Shown: piece by piece, positions 17,482 through 26,678 of the stretch
Layout: every line of letters begins with the position of its first letter
How positions within the stretch are numbered: the stretch's first letter is position 1
Source of the DNA: Caballeronia sp. dw_276
Lineage (GTDB): Bacteria; Pseudomonadota; Gammaproteobacteria; Burkholderiales; Burkholderiaceae
Length of the DNA: 64,000 nt
Direction of reading: 5' to 3'
Assembly: GCF_018449635.1 (NCBI RefSeq)
Contig: NZ_JAAVUV010000005.1
Coordinates: 62,001 to 126,000 of the forward strand
The notes under the pieces: model-generated
The model's database searches: none
What the model was told of the DNA's origin: nothing
Seen by the model: only the letters and a program-made list of their open reading frames with translations
Program-made: the position numbers and the translations under genes

Positions 17482-17569
17482 TAATGATAGCTTTAAGTTA
17501 AATGCAAAACATCAGGGTTTTCCCCGCCATTTCGCTCCTGTTTTTCCCGCTAATGATAGCTATACTATC
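17482..17569. promoter_or_regulatory. Divergent control region with repeated TAATGATAGCT
   Basis: The 11-base word TAATGATAGCT occurs at 17482-17492 and again at 17551-17561, 69 bases apart. The second copy is part of a dyad, GATAG (17555-17559) and CTATC (17565-17569). The region lies between the cupin operon (minus) and the FAD oxidase operon (plus) and is clearly AT-richer than its surroundings. A single regulator, perhaps the RpiR protein at 22810, could act on both promoters. Binding is inferred. Confidence 0.5.
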
Positions 17570-17664
17570 GTTCAAGGTATGCGGAGACAACGTTACTTCT
17601 GCTCAACTTGGGTTTAATCGATCGCTCGCCGATACATGCACGGCCCATTCGCTGGAGACTTTCA

Positions 17665-19092
17665 ATGCAAGACAAGCAGCCCTCCGAACGCACTCAGCCC
17701 AATGCTGCAGTCGCAGCCTTGCGTGAAGCGCTCGGAGCCGACGTCGTCGGGCTTCCGGACGAATTCGCGGGCCGCAAGAATTCGGACTCGAGCCGCATGC
17801 CCTGCGATGAACCGCTTGCGCTGATCCGGCCGCGCACGACCGAACAGGTTGCGACGGCGATGCGCATTTGCCACGAGCACAAGCAGGCGGTGGTCACGCA
17901 AGGCGGACTGACGGGTCTTGCCGGCGGCGCTTGCATGCTCGGCGGAGAAGTCGCGTTGAGCATGGAGTTGATGAACGGCGTTGAATCCATCGATGAAGTC
18001 GGCGCCGCCATGACGGTCTGGTGCGGCACGCCGCTGCAGGTCGTGCAGGAAGCCGCCGATGCCGCCGGGTTCATGTTTCCGCTGGACCTGGGCGCACGCG
18101 GAAGCTGCACGATCGGCGGCAACCTCGCGACGAATGCGGGGGGAAATCGCGTGATCAAGTACGGAATGATGCGCGACCAGGTGCTGGATATAGAAGCCGT
18201 GCTCGCCGATGGCAGCATTGTTGGCGGCCTGCGCAAGATGATCAAGAACAACACCGGTTACGACCTGCGCAACTTGCTGATTGGAAGCGAAGGAACGCTC
18301 GCGATCATCACGCGCGCCGTGCTGCGGCTCAGGCCGAAACCACGGGCGGTATCGACGGCGTGGTGTGGATTGCCGAACTACGATGCGGTCACCACGTTGC
18401 TGCGCCGCGCTCAGGAAGGCTTGCCCGCGGGGGTATCGGCGTTCGAAGTCATGTGGCCGGGTTACTACGACTTCGTCTTGTCGCGCCTGCCGGAATTACG
18501 CGCGCCGCTGGAAGGCAAGCATGCGTATTACGTGTTGCTCGAAAGCAGTGGCGCCGACCCGCAACGTCAGGCGGACGCGTTCGAAGATTTCCTGGCGCAG
18601 ATGCTCGAGGAAGGGCTTATCACTGACGCCGCCCTCGCCTCATCCGAGTCGGACGCCGCCGCGTTCTGGGCCATACGCGATGCCCCCGGCGAATACCAGC
18701 GCCTGATTCCGGGCCGCGTTTCCTTCGATGTGAGCTTCTCGATCACCGACGTCGGCCGCGCCGCACACGAATGCGACAAGCAGCTTCGCGAACGCTGGCC
18801 CAACGCCACGATCCTGATCTACGGCCATCTCGGCGATGGCAATTTGCACATCGTCGTGCAGGAGCCTGACTGGCCGCCGACCACTGCGCCGCAGGTGCAG
18901 GAAGTGGTCTACGGCGTGACCGGCGCGATGGGCGGATCGGTATCGGCGGAACACGGCATAGGCACGAAGAAATTGAAGGTGCTCGCGTTATCGAGAACAC
19001 CGGCAGAACTGGCCGCCATGCGCGCCGTGAAAGCCGCACTCGACCCGTTGAACATTTTGAACCCAGGCAAGTTGTTGTTGAACGTCGTTTAA
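17665..19092 (+). CDS. FAD-linked oxidase of the D-lactate/glycolate dehydrogenase (GlcD) family
   Basis: 475 residues. The PCMH-type FAD domain includes QGGLTGLAGG and GSCTIGGNLATNAGG; the C-terminal oxidase domain has GHLGDGNLH and SAEHGIGTKK, both typical of D-2-hydroxyacid dehydrogenases. The start at 17665 follows a GGAG with 7-base spacing. In this operon it probably oxidises a D-2-hydroxy acid or sugar acid and passes electrons to the quinone pool or an electron carrier. Followed after 30 bases by the importer genes. Confidence 0.8.
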   Translation: MQDKQPSERTQPNAAVAALREALGADVVGLPDEFAGRKNSDSSRMPCDEPLALIRPRTTEQVATAMRICHEHKQAVVTQGGLTGLAGGACMLGGEVALSMELMNGVESIDEVGAAMTVWCGTPLQVVQEAADAAGFMFPLDLGARGSCTIGGNLATNAGGNRVIKYGMMRDQVLDIEAVLADGSIVGGLRKMIKNNTGYDLRNLLIGSEGTLAIITRAVLRLRPKPRAVSTAWCGLPNYDAVTTLLRRAQEGLPAGVSAFEVMWPGYYDFVLSRLPELRAPLEGKHAYYVLLESSGADPQRQADAFEDFLAQMLEEGLITDAALASSESDAAAFWAIRDAPGEYQRLIPGRVSFDVSFSITDVGRAAHECDKQLRERWPNATILIYGHLGDGNLHIVVQEPDWPPTTAPQVQEVVYGVTGAMGGSVSAEHGIGTKKLKVLALSRTPAELAAMRAVKAALDPLNILNPGKLLLNVV

Positions 19093-19122
19093 AACCGCCA
19101 AACCCCAACAAAAGGAGGAGAC

Positions 19123-20100
19123 ATGACGCGGTTCGTGAAGAAGGTGATGTGTGGTGTGGCGCTGGCAGTCGCAGGTGTGATCGCAGCATCCCCGGCGATG
19201 GCAGCCGACAAGATGAAAGTGGGCATTTCCATGAAGGTGCTCAACGCGCCGTACTTTTCCGCCGCGATGGAATCGGCCAAGGCGCGCGCGGCCGAACTCG
19301 GCAACGACGTGATCACCGCCGACGCACAAGGCAAGATGGGCAAGCAGATCTCCGACGTGGAAGACATGCTCACGCGCGGCATCAAGGTGCTGATCATCGA
19401 TCCGGCTGATCCGAAGGGTCTCGTCAACGTGGTCAACACGGCGACCGCGGCGGGCGTGAAAGTCGTGGTGATCGACAGCACGCTCGATCCGAAAGCGAAT
19501 TATCTGACGCTCGTGCAATCGTCGAATCGCGAGAATGGCGCGCTGGTCGGTTCATGGGTCGTCGATACCCTCGGCGACAAGCCGCTGAAGATCGCGTTGA
19601 TCTCGGGCGAGAAAGGCAATCCGGTCGGCAAGGAACGGCGCGATGGCGTGATCGAAGGGATCGTCGAAGCGCAGCTCGCGAAGACCGGGAAGGTCAACTT
19701 GCAGATCGTGGGACAAGGCTGGGGCAACTGGTCCGACGAAGGCGGCCTGAAGGCGATGGAAGATTTGCTCGTCGCGAACAAGGACATCAACATGGTGCTC
19801 GGCGAAAACGACAGCATGGTGCTGGGCGCACGCCGCGCGATCGAAAGTGCGAACCGTACCGGTATCACGCTTGTTGCCGCCGCCGATGGTCAGAAGGAAG
19901 CGCTCAACCTGATCAAGCAAGGCAAGTACGGCGTAACCGCGCTGAACGATCCGGCGCTGGTCGCGCGTACGGCGGTCGATATCGGCGTGAAGGCGGCGAA
20001 GGGCGAAGCCACCAGCGTGCCGAAGATCTCGTACACGCCGTCCGCCGCGATCTCCAAGAGCAACGTCGACAAGTACTACAACCCCAAGGCGATTTTCTAA
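19123..20100 (+). CDS. Ribose-type ABC transporter periplasmic substrate-binding protein
   Basis: 325 residues. The signal peptide ends near SPAMA-ADK; the mature part is a periplasmic binding protein of the type 1 (RbsB) fold, with KVGISMKVLNAPYF at the first strand. An AGGAGG ribosome site lies before the ATG. It delivers a sugar or sugar acid to the importer encoded downstream. A GC-rich hairpin follows the stop, which often keeps binding-protein transcripts more abundant than the rest of the operon. Confidence 0.85.
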   Translation: MTRFVKKVMCGVALAVAGVIAASPAMAADKMKVGISMKVLNAPYFSAAMESAKARAAELGNDVITADAQGKMGKQISDVEDMLTRGIKVLIIDPADPKGLVNVVNTATAAGVKVVVIDSTLDPKANYLTLVQSSNRENGALVGSWVVDTLGDKPLKIALISGEKGNPVGKERRDGVIEGIVEAQLAKTGKVNLQIVGQGWGNWSDEGGLKAMEDLLVANKDINMVLGENDSMVLGARRAIESANRTGITLVAAADGQKEALNLIKQGKYGVTALNDPALVARTAVDIGVKAAKGEATSVPKISYTPSAAISKSNVDKYYNPKAIF

Positions 20101-20119
20101 AGCCCGCGGGACCATGCAA

Positions 20120-20142
20120 GCGCGCCGGTCCGTCCGGTGCGC
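20120..20142 (+). other. Intercistronic hairpin after the binding-protein gene
   Basis: GCGCGCCGG (20120-20128) pairs with CCGGTGCGC (20134-20142) around 5 bases, with one G-T wobble. No T run follows, so it is more likely an mRNA-stabilising hairpin than a terminator. It lies between binding-protein and ATPase genes, where differential expression is common. Confidence 0.4.
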
Positions 20143-20166
20143 CTCGCATTCTGGAGACACCCTCAT

Positions 20167-21675
20167 ATGATTCCCTTTATAGCGCTCAATGGCGTCGACA
20201 AACGCTTCGGCGGCATTCATGCCATCGAGGGCGTCGACTTCGATGTCATGAGCGGCGAAGTCCACGCGCTCGTTGGCGAGAACGGCGCGGGCAAGTCCAC
20301 CTTGATGCGCATCATCGGCGGCGGTCATCAACCCGATTCCGGCACGATCAAGGTCGAAGGACGCGAGATGTCCTTTCGCAACCCGCATGCGGCGATGGAA
20401 GAAGGCATTGCCGTGATCCATCAGGAAACGGCTCTGGCGCCGGATCTGTCGGTGGCGGAAAACGTGTTTTTGGGCGCGTTGCCGGCGGTGATCGATTGGG
20501 GATCGCTGCGCAAGAATGCGCGTGCTTTGATCGCAAGTCTGGGATTCGATATCGATCCGGCAGCGCTTGTCGGCGAACTCTCGGCGGCCCAATGTCAGGT
20601 GATCGAAATTGCGAAGGCGCTGAGCCGTCAGGTCAAGCTCCTCGTACTCGATGAACCCACGGCCGCCCTCGCGCCATCGGACGCGAACAAGCTGCTCGAG
20701 ATCGTGCGCGAATTGCGCTCGCGCGGCGTGGGCATCGTTTATATCTCGCACCGGCTGGAAGAAGTGTTTGCCATCGCGGATCGCATCACGGTGCTAAAAG
20801 ACGGCAAGCGCGTGGACACCATCAAGCCCGCCGATGTCACCATGGACGGCCTGATCCGCAAGATGGTCGGGCGCCCTCTTTCCGTGCTGTTTCCAGAACG
20901 CCACGCAACGCTCGGCGCCGAAGTGCTGAAGGTCACGGGCCTGATGCGCGGCCATGCCGTGCGCAACGTGTCGTTCACGCTGCGTGCCGGTGAAGTGGTC
21001 GGTCTGGGCGGCTTGATCGGCTCGGGACGCACGGAAGTCGCGCGCCTGATCTTTGGCGCCGATACGCGCGATTCCGGCACCATCGAATTGAATCAGAAGG
21101 TCATGGCGATCCGCTCGCCGATGGCCGCAGTCAAAGCCGGTATCGGTTTCGTGCCTGAAGACCGCAAGGGCCAGGGCGCGGTTTTATCGATGCCGATTCG
21201 CGTCAACGCCACGCTCGCCGCGCTGAAGTCGGTAAGCGGCCCAGGCGGCTTCCTGGCCTTCGGCCGCGAGCGCGCGTTCGTGCAGAAGCTGATGGAACAA
21301 CTGCGCATCAAGGCGCGTTCCATGGACGCAGACGTCTCCACGCTCTCCGGCGGCAACCAGCAAAAAGTGGTGCTGGCGAAGTGGTTCCACGCGGACGGCG
21401 ATCTCATCATCCTCGATGAACCCACGCGCGGCGTCGACGTTGGCGCGAAGGTCGAGATCTACACGCTCATCAACCAGCTGGCCGAACGCGGCAAGGCGGT
21501 GCTCGTGATTTCATCGGAGCACCAGGAACTCATGGGCTTGTGCGACCGGATCCTCGTGATGGGCGAAGGCGAGATTCGCGGCGAACTGCAACCCGCCGAT
21601 TTCAGCGAAGAACAGATCCTTTCGCTCTCGTTGCGCCGCGCGCCGGACGAAGCGCCGGCCACGCTCACTCATTAA
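20167..21675 (+). CDS. Sugar ABC transporter ATP-binding protein (RbsA type)
   Basis: 502 residues with two nucleotide-binding domains in tandem. Domain 1: GENGAGKST, a degenerate signature in LSAAQCQ, and LLVLDEPTAAL. Domain 2: GLIGSGRTE in place of a canonical Walker A, the intact signature LSGGNQQKVVLAKW, and LIILDEPTRGVD. This asymmetry is normal for RbsA proteins. The start at 20167 has GGAGA upstream. Energises import of the sugar bound by the preceding protein. Confidence 0.9.
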   Translation: MIPFIALNGVDKRFGGIHAIEGVDFDVMSGEVHALVGENGAGKSTLMRIIGGGHQPDSGTIKVEGREMSFRNPHAAMEEGIAVIHQETALAPDLSVAENVFLGALPAVIDWGSLRKNARALIASLGFDIDPAALVGELSAAQCQVIEIAKALSRQVKLLVLDEPTAALAPSDANKLLEIVRELRSRGVGIVYISHRLEEVFAIADRITVLKDGKRVDTIKPADVTMDGLIRKMVGRPLSVLFPERHATLGAEVLKVTGLMRGHAVRNVSFTLRAGEVVGLGGLIGSGRTEVARLIFGADTRDSGTIELNQKVMAIRSPMAAVKAGIGFVPEDRKGQGAVLSMPIRVNATLAALKSVSGPGGFLAFGRERAFVQKLMEQLRIKARSMDADVSTLSGGNQQKVVLAKWFHADGDLIILDEPTRGVDVGAKVEIYTLINQLAERGKAVLVISSEHQELMGLCDRILVMGEGEIRGELQPADFSEEQILSLSLRRAPDEAPATLTH

Positions 21676-21706
21676 ATGCATTGTGAATAACCCGGAGACT
21701 CGCATC

Positions 21707-22705
21707 ATGAATCCCAGCGCCGTCACCCCGAAAACGCATCAGGCGAGCTCGGCACAGGCCCACGCAAAACAATGGTGGTCTGTCGCGCGCCGCTTCAACA
21801 CGGTCGCGATCCTGATCGTGCTCGTGATCGCGGCGTCGTTTGTATCGAGCGACTTTTTCTCCGTACCCAACCTGTCGAATATCTCGCGGCAAGTGGCGGG
21901 CGTCGGCATCATGTCGGTGGGCATGTTGCTGGTCGTGCTGACGGGGGGTATCGATTTGTCGGTGGGATCGATCGCGGCGCTTGGCAGCGTGTTGTCGGCG
22001 TTGCTGATTCCGCAATACGGGCTGACGGTCGCCCTGCTCGCCACGCTCGTGGTCGGCGGGTTCTGCGGGTTCGTATCGGGCGCGTTGATCGCGTGGTTCC
22101 GTTTGACGCCGTTCGTGGTCACGCTGGCCATGATGACCGTTGCGCGCGGCGTTGCGATGATCGTGTCGAACGGCTCCCCCATTCTCGTCGATGACCCCGG
22201 CCAGGCCCTGCTCGACTTTGGCCGTCATTCATACTTCGGCATCCCCGGTCCGACGCTCGTGATGCTGATCGTGTTCTTGATTGGCGGCATCGCGCTGAAC
22301 CGGTTGCGCGCGGGCCGCGTGGTTCGCGCGATCGGATCGAACGAAGAAGCCGTGCGGCTCTCCGGCGTGCCGGTAGCGCGTCATGTACTCGGCACGTATG
22401 TCAGCTCGGGATTGCTCGCGGCGCTGGCCGGGATCATCTCGACGTCGCGTGCGGGCGTCGGCGCACCTACAGTCGGCGTGGGCGACGAACTCACCGTGAT
22501 CGCGGCGGTGGTGATCGGCGGCGCAAGTCTTGCGGGTGGCAAGGGCGGCGCGCTGAACACGCTGATGGGCGTGCTGATTCTCGGCGTGATCGGCAACATC
22601 ATGAATCTCGCGAGCGTGCCGGGATACCATCAGCAAGTGGTGATGGGCGTGATCATTGTCGCGGCGGTCCTGTCGCAGCGCGGCGCGCGTTTTTGGCGCC
22701 GGTGA
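21707..22705 (+). CDS. Sugar ABC transporter permease (RbsC type)
   Basis: 332 residues with 8 to 10 membrane segments, matching the ribose/xylose permease family; LTGGIDLSVGSIAALGSV and IGSNEEAVRLSGV are hallmark segments. The start at 21707 has GGAG upstream. Forms the channel of the importer with the two preceding gene products. The coding end is followed by a strong hairpin before the regulator gene. Confidence 0.9.
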   Translation: MNPSAVTPKTHQASSAQAHAKQWWSVARRFNTVAILIVLVIAASFVSSDFFSVPNLSNISRQVAGVGIMSVGMLLVVLTGGIDLSVGSIAALGSVLSALLIPQYGLTVALLATLVVGGFCGFVSGALIAWFRLTPFVVTLAMMTVARGVAMIVSNGSPILVDDPGQALLDFGRHSYFGIPGPTLVMLIVFLIGGIALNRLRAGRVVRAIGSNEEAVRLSGVPVARHVLGTYVSSGLLAALAGIISTSRAGVGAPTVGVGDELTVIAAVVIGGASLAGGKGGALNTLMGVLILGVIGNIMNLASVPGYHQQVVMGVIIVAAVLSQRGARFWRR

Positions 22706-22760
22706 TTCCTGGCTCCGCCGTTCCGATACACTTGGAAAGCTTGGCCATTTGCATGAAGCT

Positions 22761-22796
22761 CGGGGCGCCGCTTGCGGCGCCCCGTTCATAATGAAC
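22761..22796 (+). promoter_or_regulatory. GC hairpin and 13-base palindrome before the RpiR gene
   Basis: CGGGGCGCCG (22761-22770) pairs with CGGCGCCCCG (22775-22784) around CTTG. Directly after it is the perfect palindrome GTTCATAATGAAC (22784-22796), 14 bases before the regulator start. The hairpin may end or attenuate the importer transcript; it lacks a clear T run. The palindrome is a candidate autoregulatory operator. Confidence 0.45.
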
Positions 22797-22809
22797 GAAG
22801 GAACATCGA

Positions 22810-23667
22810 GTGCCTGATTACAACATCCTCGAACTGATCGACCGCGCGCGTCCCAATCTACGCCGCGGCAGCCGGCAAGTGGCCGAGTACATTCTTGCAA
22901 ACCTCGGTTCCATCTCCGACATCAACCTCGCAGAACTCGCGCGCAACGCGAAGGTGAGCGAGCCGACCGTATTGCGCTTCTGTGCGTCGCTCGGATGCAG
23001 CGGCTTCAAGGACTTCAAGATCCGCGTGGTGCAAAGCCTCGCGCTCGGCGCGCCCGCCACGCATTCGGTGCTCGGCAAGGGCGACGATCCAGAAACCGTC
23101 GCAACCAAGATCTTCGACTACACCATTACGAGCCTCGACTGGGCGCGCAAGAAACTGGATTTCGCGGCCGTCGGGCGCGCGGTCGATCTCCTTGCAAAAG
23201 CGCGGCGGATCGAGTTCTTTGGGTTTGGCGCTTCGGGGATCGTCGCGCTGGACGCGCAGCAGAAGTTTCCGCTCTTCGGCGTGCCGTGCGTCGCGCATCA
23301 GGATTCGCATCAGCAATTTATTGCGGCATCCATGCTGAAGCCCGGCGACGCGGTCGTCGCAATTTCCAATACCGGATCGACACGGTCGTTGATTGAAGTC
23401 GCGAGGACGGCGAAGGAACGCGGCGCGAGCGTGATCGTGATTACCGGATCGAACAGTCCACTAACGAGCTTTTCCGACGTTGCGGTGATCGCCGAGACGC
23501 TGGAAAACACGGATGTTTATACGCCGACGACTTCACGTCTCGCCGCGCTCGTGATCATCGATATTCTTTCGACGAGCGTCGCGTTGCGCAAAGGCGAAGC
23601 GCACACGCTCGAAGTGCTGGACATGAAGAAGCGTCTGGCAGATATGCGTTCAACCGGCGTGATTTGA
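22810..23667 (+). CDS. RpiR-family transcriptional regulator
   Basis: 285 residues. An N-terminal RpiR helix-turn-helix (NLAELARNAKVSEPTVLRFC near residues 38-57) is followed by a SIS sugar-phosphate-binding domain (FFGFGASGIVALDAQQKF; ISNTGSTRSLIEVA). The start codon is GTG at 22810, preceded by AAGGAA. Proteins of this kind, such as HexR, sense phosphorylated sugars. It probably regulates the importer operon and, through the shared divergent region near 17500, the enzyme operon too. Confidence 0.85.
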   Translation: MPDYNILELIDRARPNLRRGSRQVAEYILANLGSISDINLAELARNAKVSEPTVLRFCASLGCSGFKDFKIRVVQSLALGAPATHSVLGKGDDPETVATKIFDYTITSLDWARKKLDFAAVGRAVDLLAKARRIEFFGFGASGIVALDAQQKFPLFGVPCVAHQDSHQQFIAASMLKPGDAVVAISNTGSTRSLIEVARTAKERGASVIVITGSNSPLTSFSDVAVIAETLENTDVYTPTTSRLAALVIIDILSTSVALRKGEAHTLEVLDMKKRLADMRSTGVI

Positions 23668-23691
23668 TCCGGGGTAATAACTCATGCCGGC

Positions 23692-24591
23692 TCAGCTTTC
23701 GAGCGAAAACGAGCCTTCCATCACGTTCACGCACTTCCCGCCGATCCGCACGCGTGACTGTCCTTCATGGACATCGACGGTTGTGATCAGAATGCTCGGC
23801 CGGCCCATGTCCACGCCCTGCCCCACGCGCAGCAAAAGTTCGGAAACGCCTCGCACGTCGGCAACAAGCGCAACTGCCGCTGCCGTCGCGCTGCCCGTTG
23901 CCGGATCTTCGGTCATGCGCGGCGTGAACATGCGCGCTTGAATGTCGCTCGAAGTGTCGTCGCCAACGTCGCGCGTATAGGCGTAGATGGATGTGGCGCC
24001 GTCGACGGGCAACACCTTCTTGTAGTCCACGAGGCTCGGAACGCACCGGCGCAACGCCTCCCTCGATGCAAGCTCGGCCACGACAAACGGCAAGCCTACC
24101 GACGCCACTTGCGGCGGGTGGGCATCGGTACGAATATCGCCTGGATCAAGCGATAAACACGCGGCCACGCTCTCCGCCGATAACGCCGACGCGCGCGTCA
24201 GCCGTTCCGGCACCGTAAGCTCTGCTCCGACCACACGGCCGCCATCTTTCATTTGCGTAACCGGCACGAGACCCGCGGCCTCCTCGAACACGAGCCGGTC
24301 CGGCAGAGGCTTGCCGCTTGCCGCAGCGCGCGTCGCGAGAACAAACGCCGTGCCGATGTTCGGATGTCCTGCGAACGGAATCTCGCGGCTCGGCGTGAAA
24401 ATGCGCACCCAGGCGGTATTCGCAGGGTCTCGCGGCGGCAATACAAAAGTGGTTTCGCTGTAGCCGAATTCGGCGGTGATCGCCTGCATCTGGCTGGTCG
24501 ACAAACCTTCGGCGTCGAGTACGACGGCGAGCGGGTTGCCGTGGAATTGTGTTTCGGTAAAGACGTCCGCTGTGACATAACGACGGTTCAT
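23692..24591 (-). CDS. PhzF-family isomerase/epimerase-like protein
   Basis: 299 residues. N-terminal MNRRYVTADVFTETQFHGNPLAVV is the family hallmark, including the catalytic Glu region (FGYSETTFV) and the late PATGSATAA segment. Characterised members are PhzF of phenazine synthesis and a few isomerases; most have unknown roles. The start at 24591 is chosen for AGGGG 7 bases upstream. Convergent with the RpiR gene and 185 bases downstream of the polyol operon, so it may be separately transcribed. No phenazine genes are nearby. Confidence 0.8.
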   Translation of the reverse strand: MNRRYVTADVFTETQFHGNPLAVVLDAEGLSTSQMQAITAEFGYSETTFVLPPRDPANTAWVRIFTPSREIPFAGHPNIGTAFVLATRAAASGKPLPDRLVFEEAAGLVPVTQMKDGGRVVGAELTVPERLTRASALSAESVAACLSLDPGDIRTDAHPPQVASVGLPFVVAELASREALRRCVPSLVDYKKVLPVDGATSIYAYTRDVGDDTSSDIQARMFTPRMTEDPATGSATAAAVALVADVRGVSELLLRVGQGVDMGRPSILITTVDVHEGQSRVRIGGKCVNVMEGSFSLES

Positions 24592-24776
24592 GTCCATGCC
24601 CCTGTTGGATGAAACGCACCCGCGATAAGTCCGCATTGTGGCGACATTTCCGGGCCGTGCACCATGTACAGTTACATCGACACGCGTTAGGCCAGCCTCC
24701 GGAAACACCGCGATCACATGCACAGTTCACCGCTGTTTGTCACATGGGTCCCGAAGAGCGATTAACGCCAGCGTCT

Positions 24777-25547
24777 TTAAACCCCGCTCGCATACCCGCC
24801 ATCGACCGGCAACGTCACGCCCGTGATAAACGCCGACGCCGGTGACGCCAAAAACAACGTCGCCCCGACGAGGTCATCGACTTCGCCCCAGCGCTTGAGC
24901 GCACTGCGCGCCGCGATCTTGTCCGCGCTTGCCGGCACTTCCCAAAGCGCACGCGTCATATCTGTGCGGTGATAGCCCGGCGCAATCGCGTTCACGCGCA
25001 CACCTGCAGGCCCGAACGCGTGCGCCAGGGAACGCGTCAAACCGAGAATGCCCGTCTTGCTCGCGCAATACGCGGGCACTTCCACATCGGCGATATAACT
25101 CAGCATCGACGCCACGTTGACAATCGCCCCATGCGCGCGCTCGAGCATGTCGCGCGATGCCATTGCTAGACGCATGGCGGCGGTCAGGTTCACATCGATC
25201 ACTTCGCGAAATACGTCGTCACGATATTCATCGGCGGGACGCGCAACGCCCGCCGCATTCACGAGCACATCGAGTTCGGCAAGGCTTCCGACGAACGCCT
25301 TGATTGCGTCGTTGTCGCGGACATCGAGTTGCTCGAAGCGGATGCCTTTGAGCGTCGAGTCCGCGCGCAATGCTTCCAGCTTTCGCGCGGAGCTGCCGGT
25401 CGCGATCACGTCGGCGCCCAGCGCTGCAAACCCTTGCGCAATCGCAAGACCAATACCACTCGTCGCGCCCGATACAAGCACCTTCTTTCCATCGAAGAGC
25501 CCTGGGCGGAACGCCGCTGTTTCCTGACCTTTGAGTTCAGTTGCCAT
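24777..25547 (-). CDS. Short-chain dehydrogenase/reductase of the polyol operon
   Basis: 256 residues, classical SDR. Cofactor loop SGATSGIG, NAAG motif (variant of NNAG), catalytic Ser in NVASMLSY, and YCASK with the Tyr and Lys. Last member of a seven-gene minus-strand operon with an FGGY kinase and a ribose-type importer, 45 bases after the GldA-like gene. Probably oxidises a polyol or sugar, or reduces an intermediate, before or after phosphorylation. Confidence 0.8.
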   Translation of the reverse strand: MATELKGQETAAFRPGLFDGKKVLVSGATSGIGLAIAQGFAALGADVIATGSSARKLEALRADSTLKGIRFEQLDVRDNDAIKAFVGSLAELDVLVNAAGVARPADEYRDDVFREVIDVNLTAAMRLAMASRDMLERAHGAIVNVASMLSYIADVEVPAYCASKTGILGLTRSLAHAFGPAGVRVNAIAPGYHRTDMTRALWEVPASADKIAARSALKRWGEVDDLVGATLFLASPASAFITGVTLPVDGGYASGV

Positions 25548-25592
25548 GATGTTTCTCGCGTGAGTTCAGATTGAGGTTTGGAAGCGCGCCGC

Positions 25593-26669
25593 TTATCGGA
25601 CTGTGTAACGGTCCATCGCTTTCAATGCAGCGACGACGAGCGGTGCATCGACGGGATACGGTTCGTTGTGGATGATTTCGCCCGCGCGGCACGCACGCTT
25701 CGCGACGGTTTCGAGCGCGGCTTGATTGGTGACGTCCACGTTGATGTCGGCGAGCCGCGTCGGCAATCCGACCGCGCGGCAGAATCTGAAAACGCGCTGA
25801 CGCTCGTCATCAGGCACCGCCGATAAAAACAGCGAAGCCAGCACGCCGATCGCGACCTTCTCGCCGTGCAACAAACCACGCGATGAAGGCAGATCAGCCA
25901 GTCCATGATGAATCGCATGCGCCGCCGCAACGCCGCCCGACTCGAAGCCCACGCCCGAAAGCAGCACGGTCGCCTCCAGCGTGGCATCGAAATCCGGCGT
26001 GACGATCTGCGCACGGCAATCGTCCACGGCCTGCACGGCGTGCGCGAACAAGGTATCGCGGCAGAGCTTCGCGGCTTCGAACGCGAGCGCCGTTCCGCGT
26101 CCGCCGCAGAGGTTGTTCGCGTATGCGCGACGGCAGGCATCGGCTTCATAGAATGTGGCGAGCGCGTCGCCGATTCCCGCGATAAAAAACCGCACCGGCG
26201 CGCGCACGATCAGGCTGGTATCGAGCAGCACGAGATCCGGATTGCGACGCACGAAACGATCGCGCACCACACGCCCTTCTTCGTCGTAGATCACGGCGAG
26301 CGCCGAACACGGCGCATCGGACGCGGCGATGGTCGGCACGCACACGAACGGCAGACGCAGGTCGTCGGCGGCGGCGCGGCCCGTATCGACCACCTTGCCG
26401 CCGCCGAACGACACCACGATATCCGCCCCGCTCTCGCGAATCCAATCGGCGGCAGCGGCGACCGAACGCTCGGTGCAGGCGGCATCGACTGAACGCACGA
26501 CGAGCTTCACGCGCTCCGCCTTCGATAAAGCCGGTTGCAACAACGCCGCGACGTTGGCATCGACGAGACACGCGGCGTGCGTGCCCAGCCGCGCAAGTTC
26601 GGCGTCGAGGGAATCGAGCGCGCCTGCGCCCTGGACGTATCGCGAGGGAAAAATGCTGGTTCGGAGCAT
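25593..26669 (-). CDS. Iron-containing alcohol dehydrogenase, glycerol dehydrogenase (GldA)-like
   Basis: 358 residues of the type III (metal-dependent) alcohol dehydrogenase family. The NAD-binding segment includes SFGGGKVVDTGRAAA, PTIAASDAP matches the GldA group, and metal ligands are in GIGDALATFYEA (Asp), AHAIHHGL (His) and LLHGEKVAIG (His). Probably oxidises a glycerol-like or longer polyol, or its phosphate. Between the HAD phosphatase and SDR genes of the polyol operon. Confidence 0.8.
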   Translation of the reverse strand: MLRTSIFPSRYVQGAGALDSLDAELARLGTHAACLVDANVAALLQPALSKAERVKLVVRSVDAACTERSVAAAADWIRESGADIVVSFGGGKVVDTGRAAADDLRLPFVCVPTIAASDAPCSALAVIYDEEGRVVRDRFVRRNPDLVLLDTSLIVRAPVRFFIAGIGDALATFYEADACRRAYANNLCGGRGTALAFEAAKLCRDTLFAHAVQAVDDCRAQIVTPDFDATLEATVLLSGVGFESGGVAAAHAIHHGLADLPSSRGLLHGEKVAIGVLASLFLSAVPDDERQRVFRFCRAVGLPTRLADINVDVTNQAALETVAKRACRAGEIIHNEPYPVDAPLVVAALKAMDRYTVR

Positions 26670-26678
26670 GGTCGTGGA

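Noticed and set aside
23692..24591. Phenazine biosynthesis gene
   Set aside because: The PhzF fold is recognisable, but no other phz genes occur in the window; most relatives have other roles.
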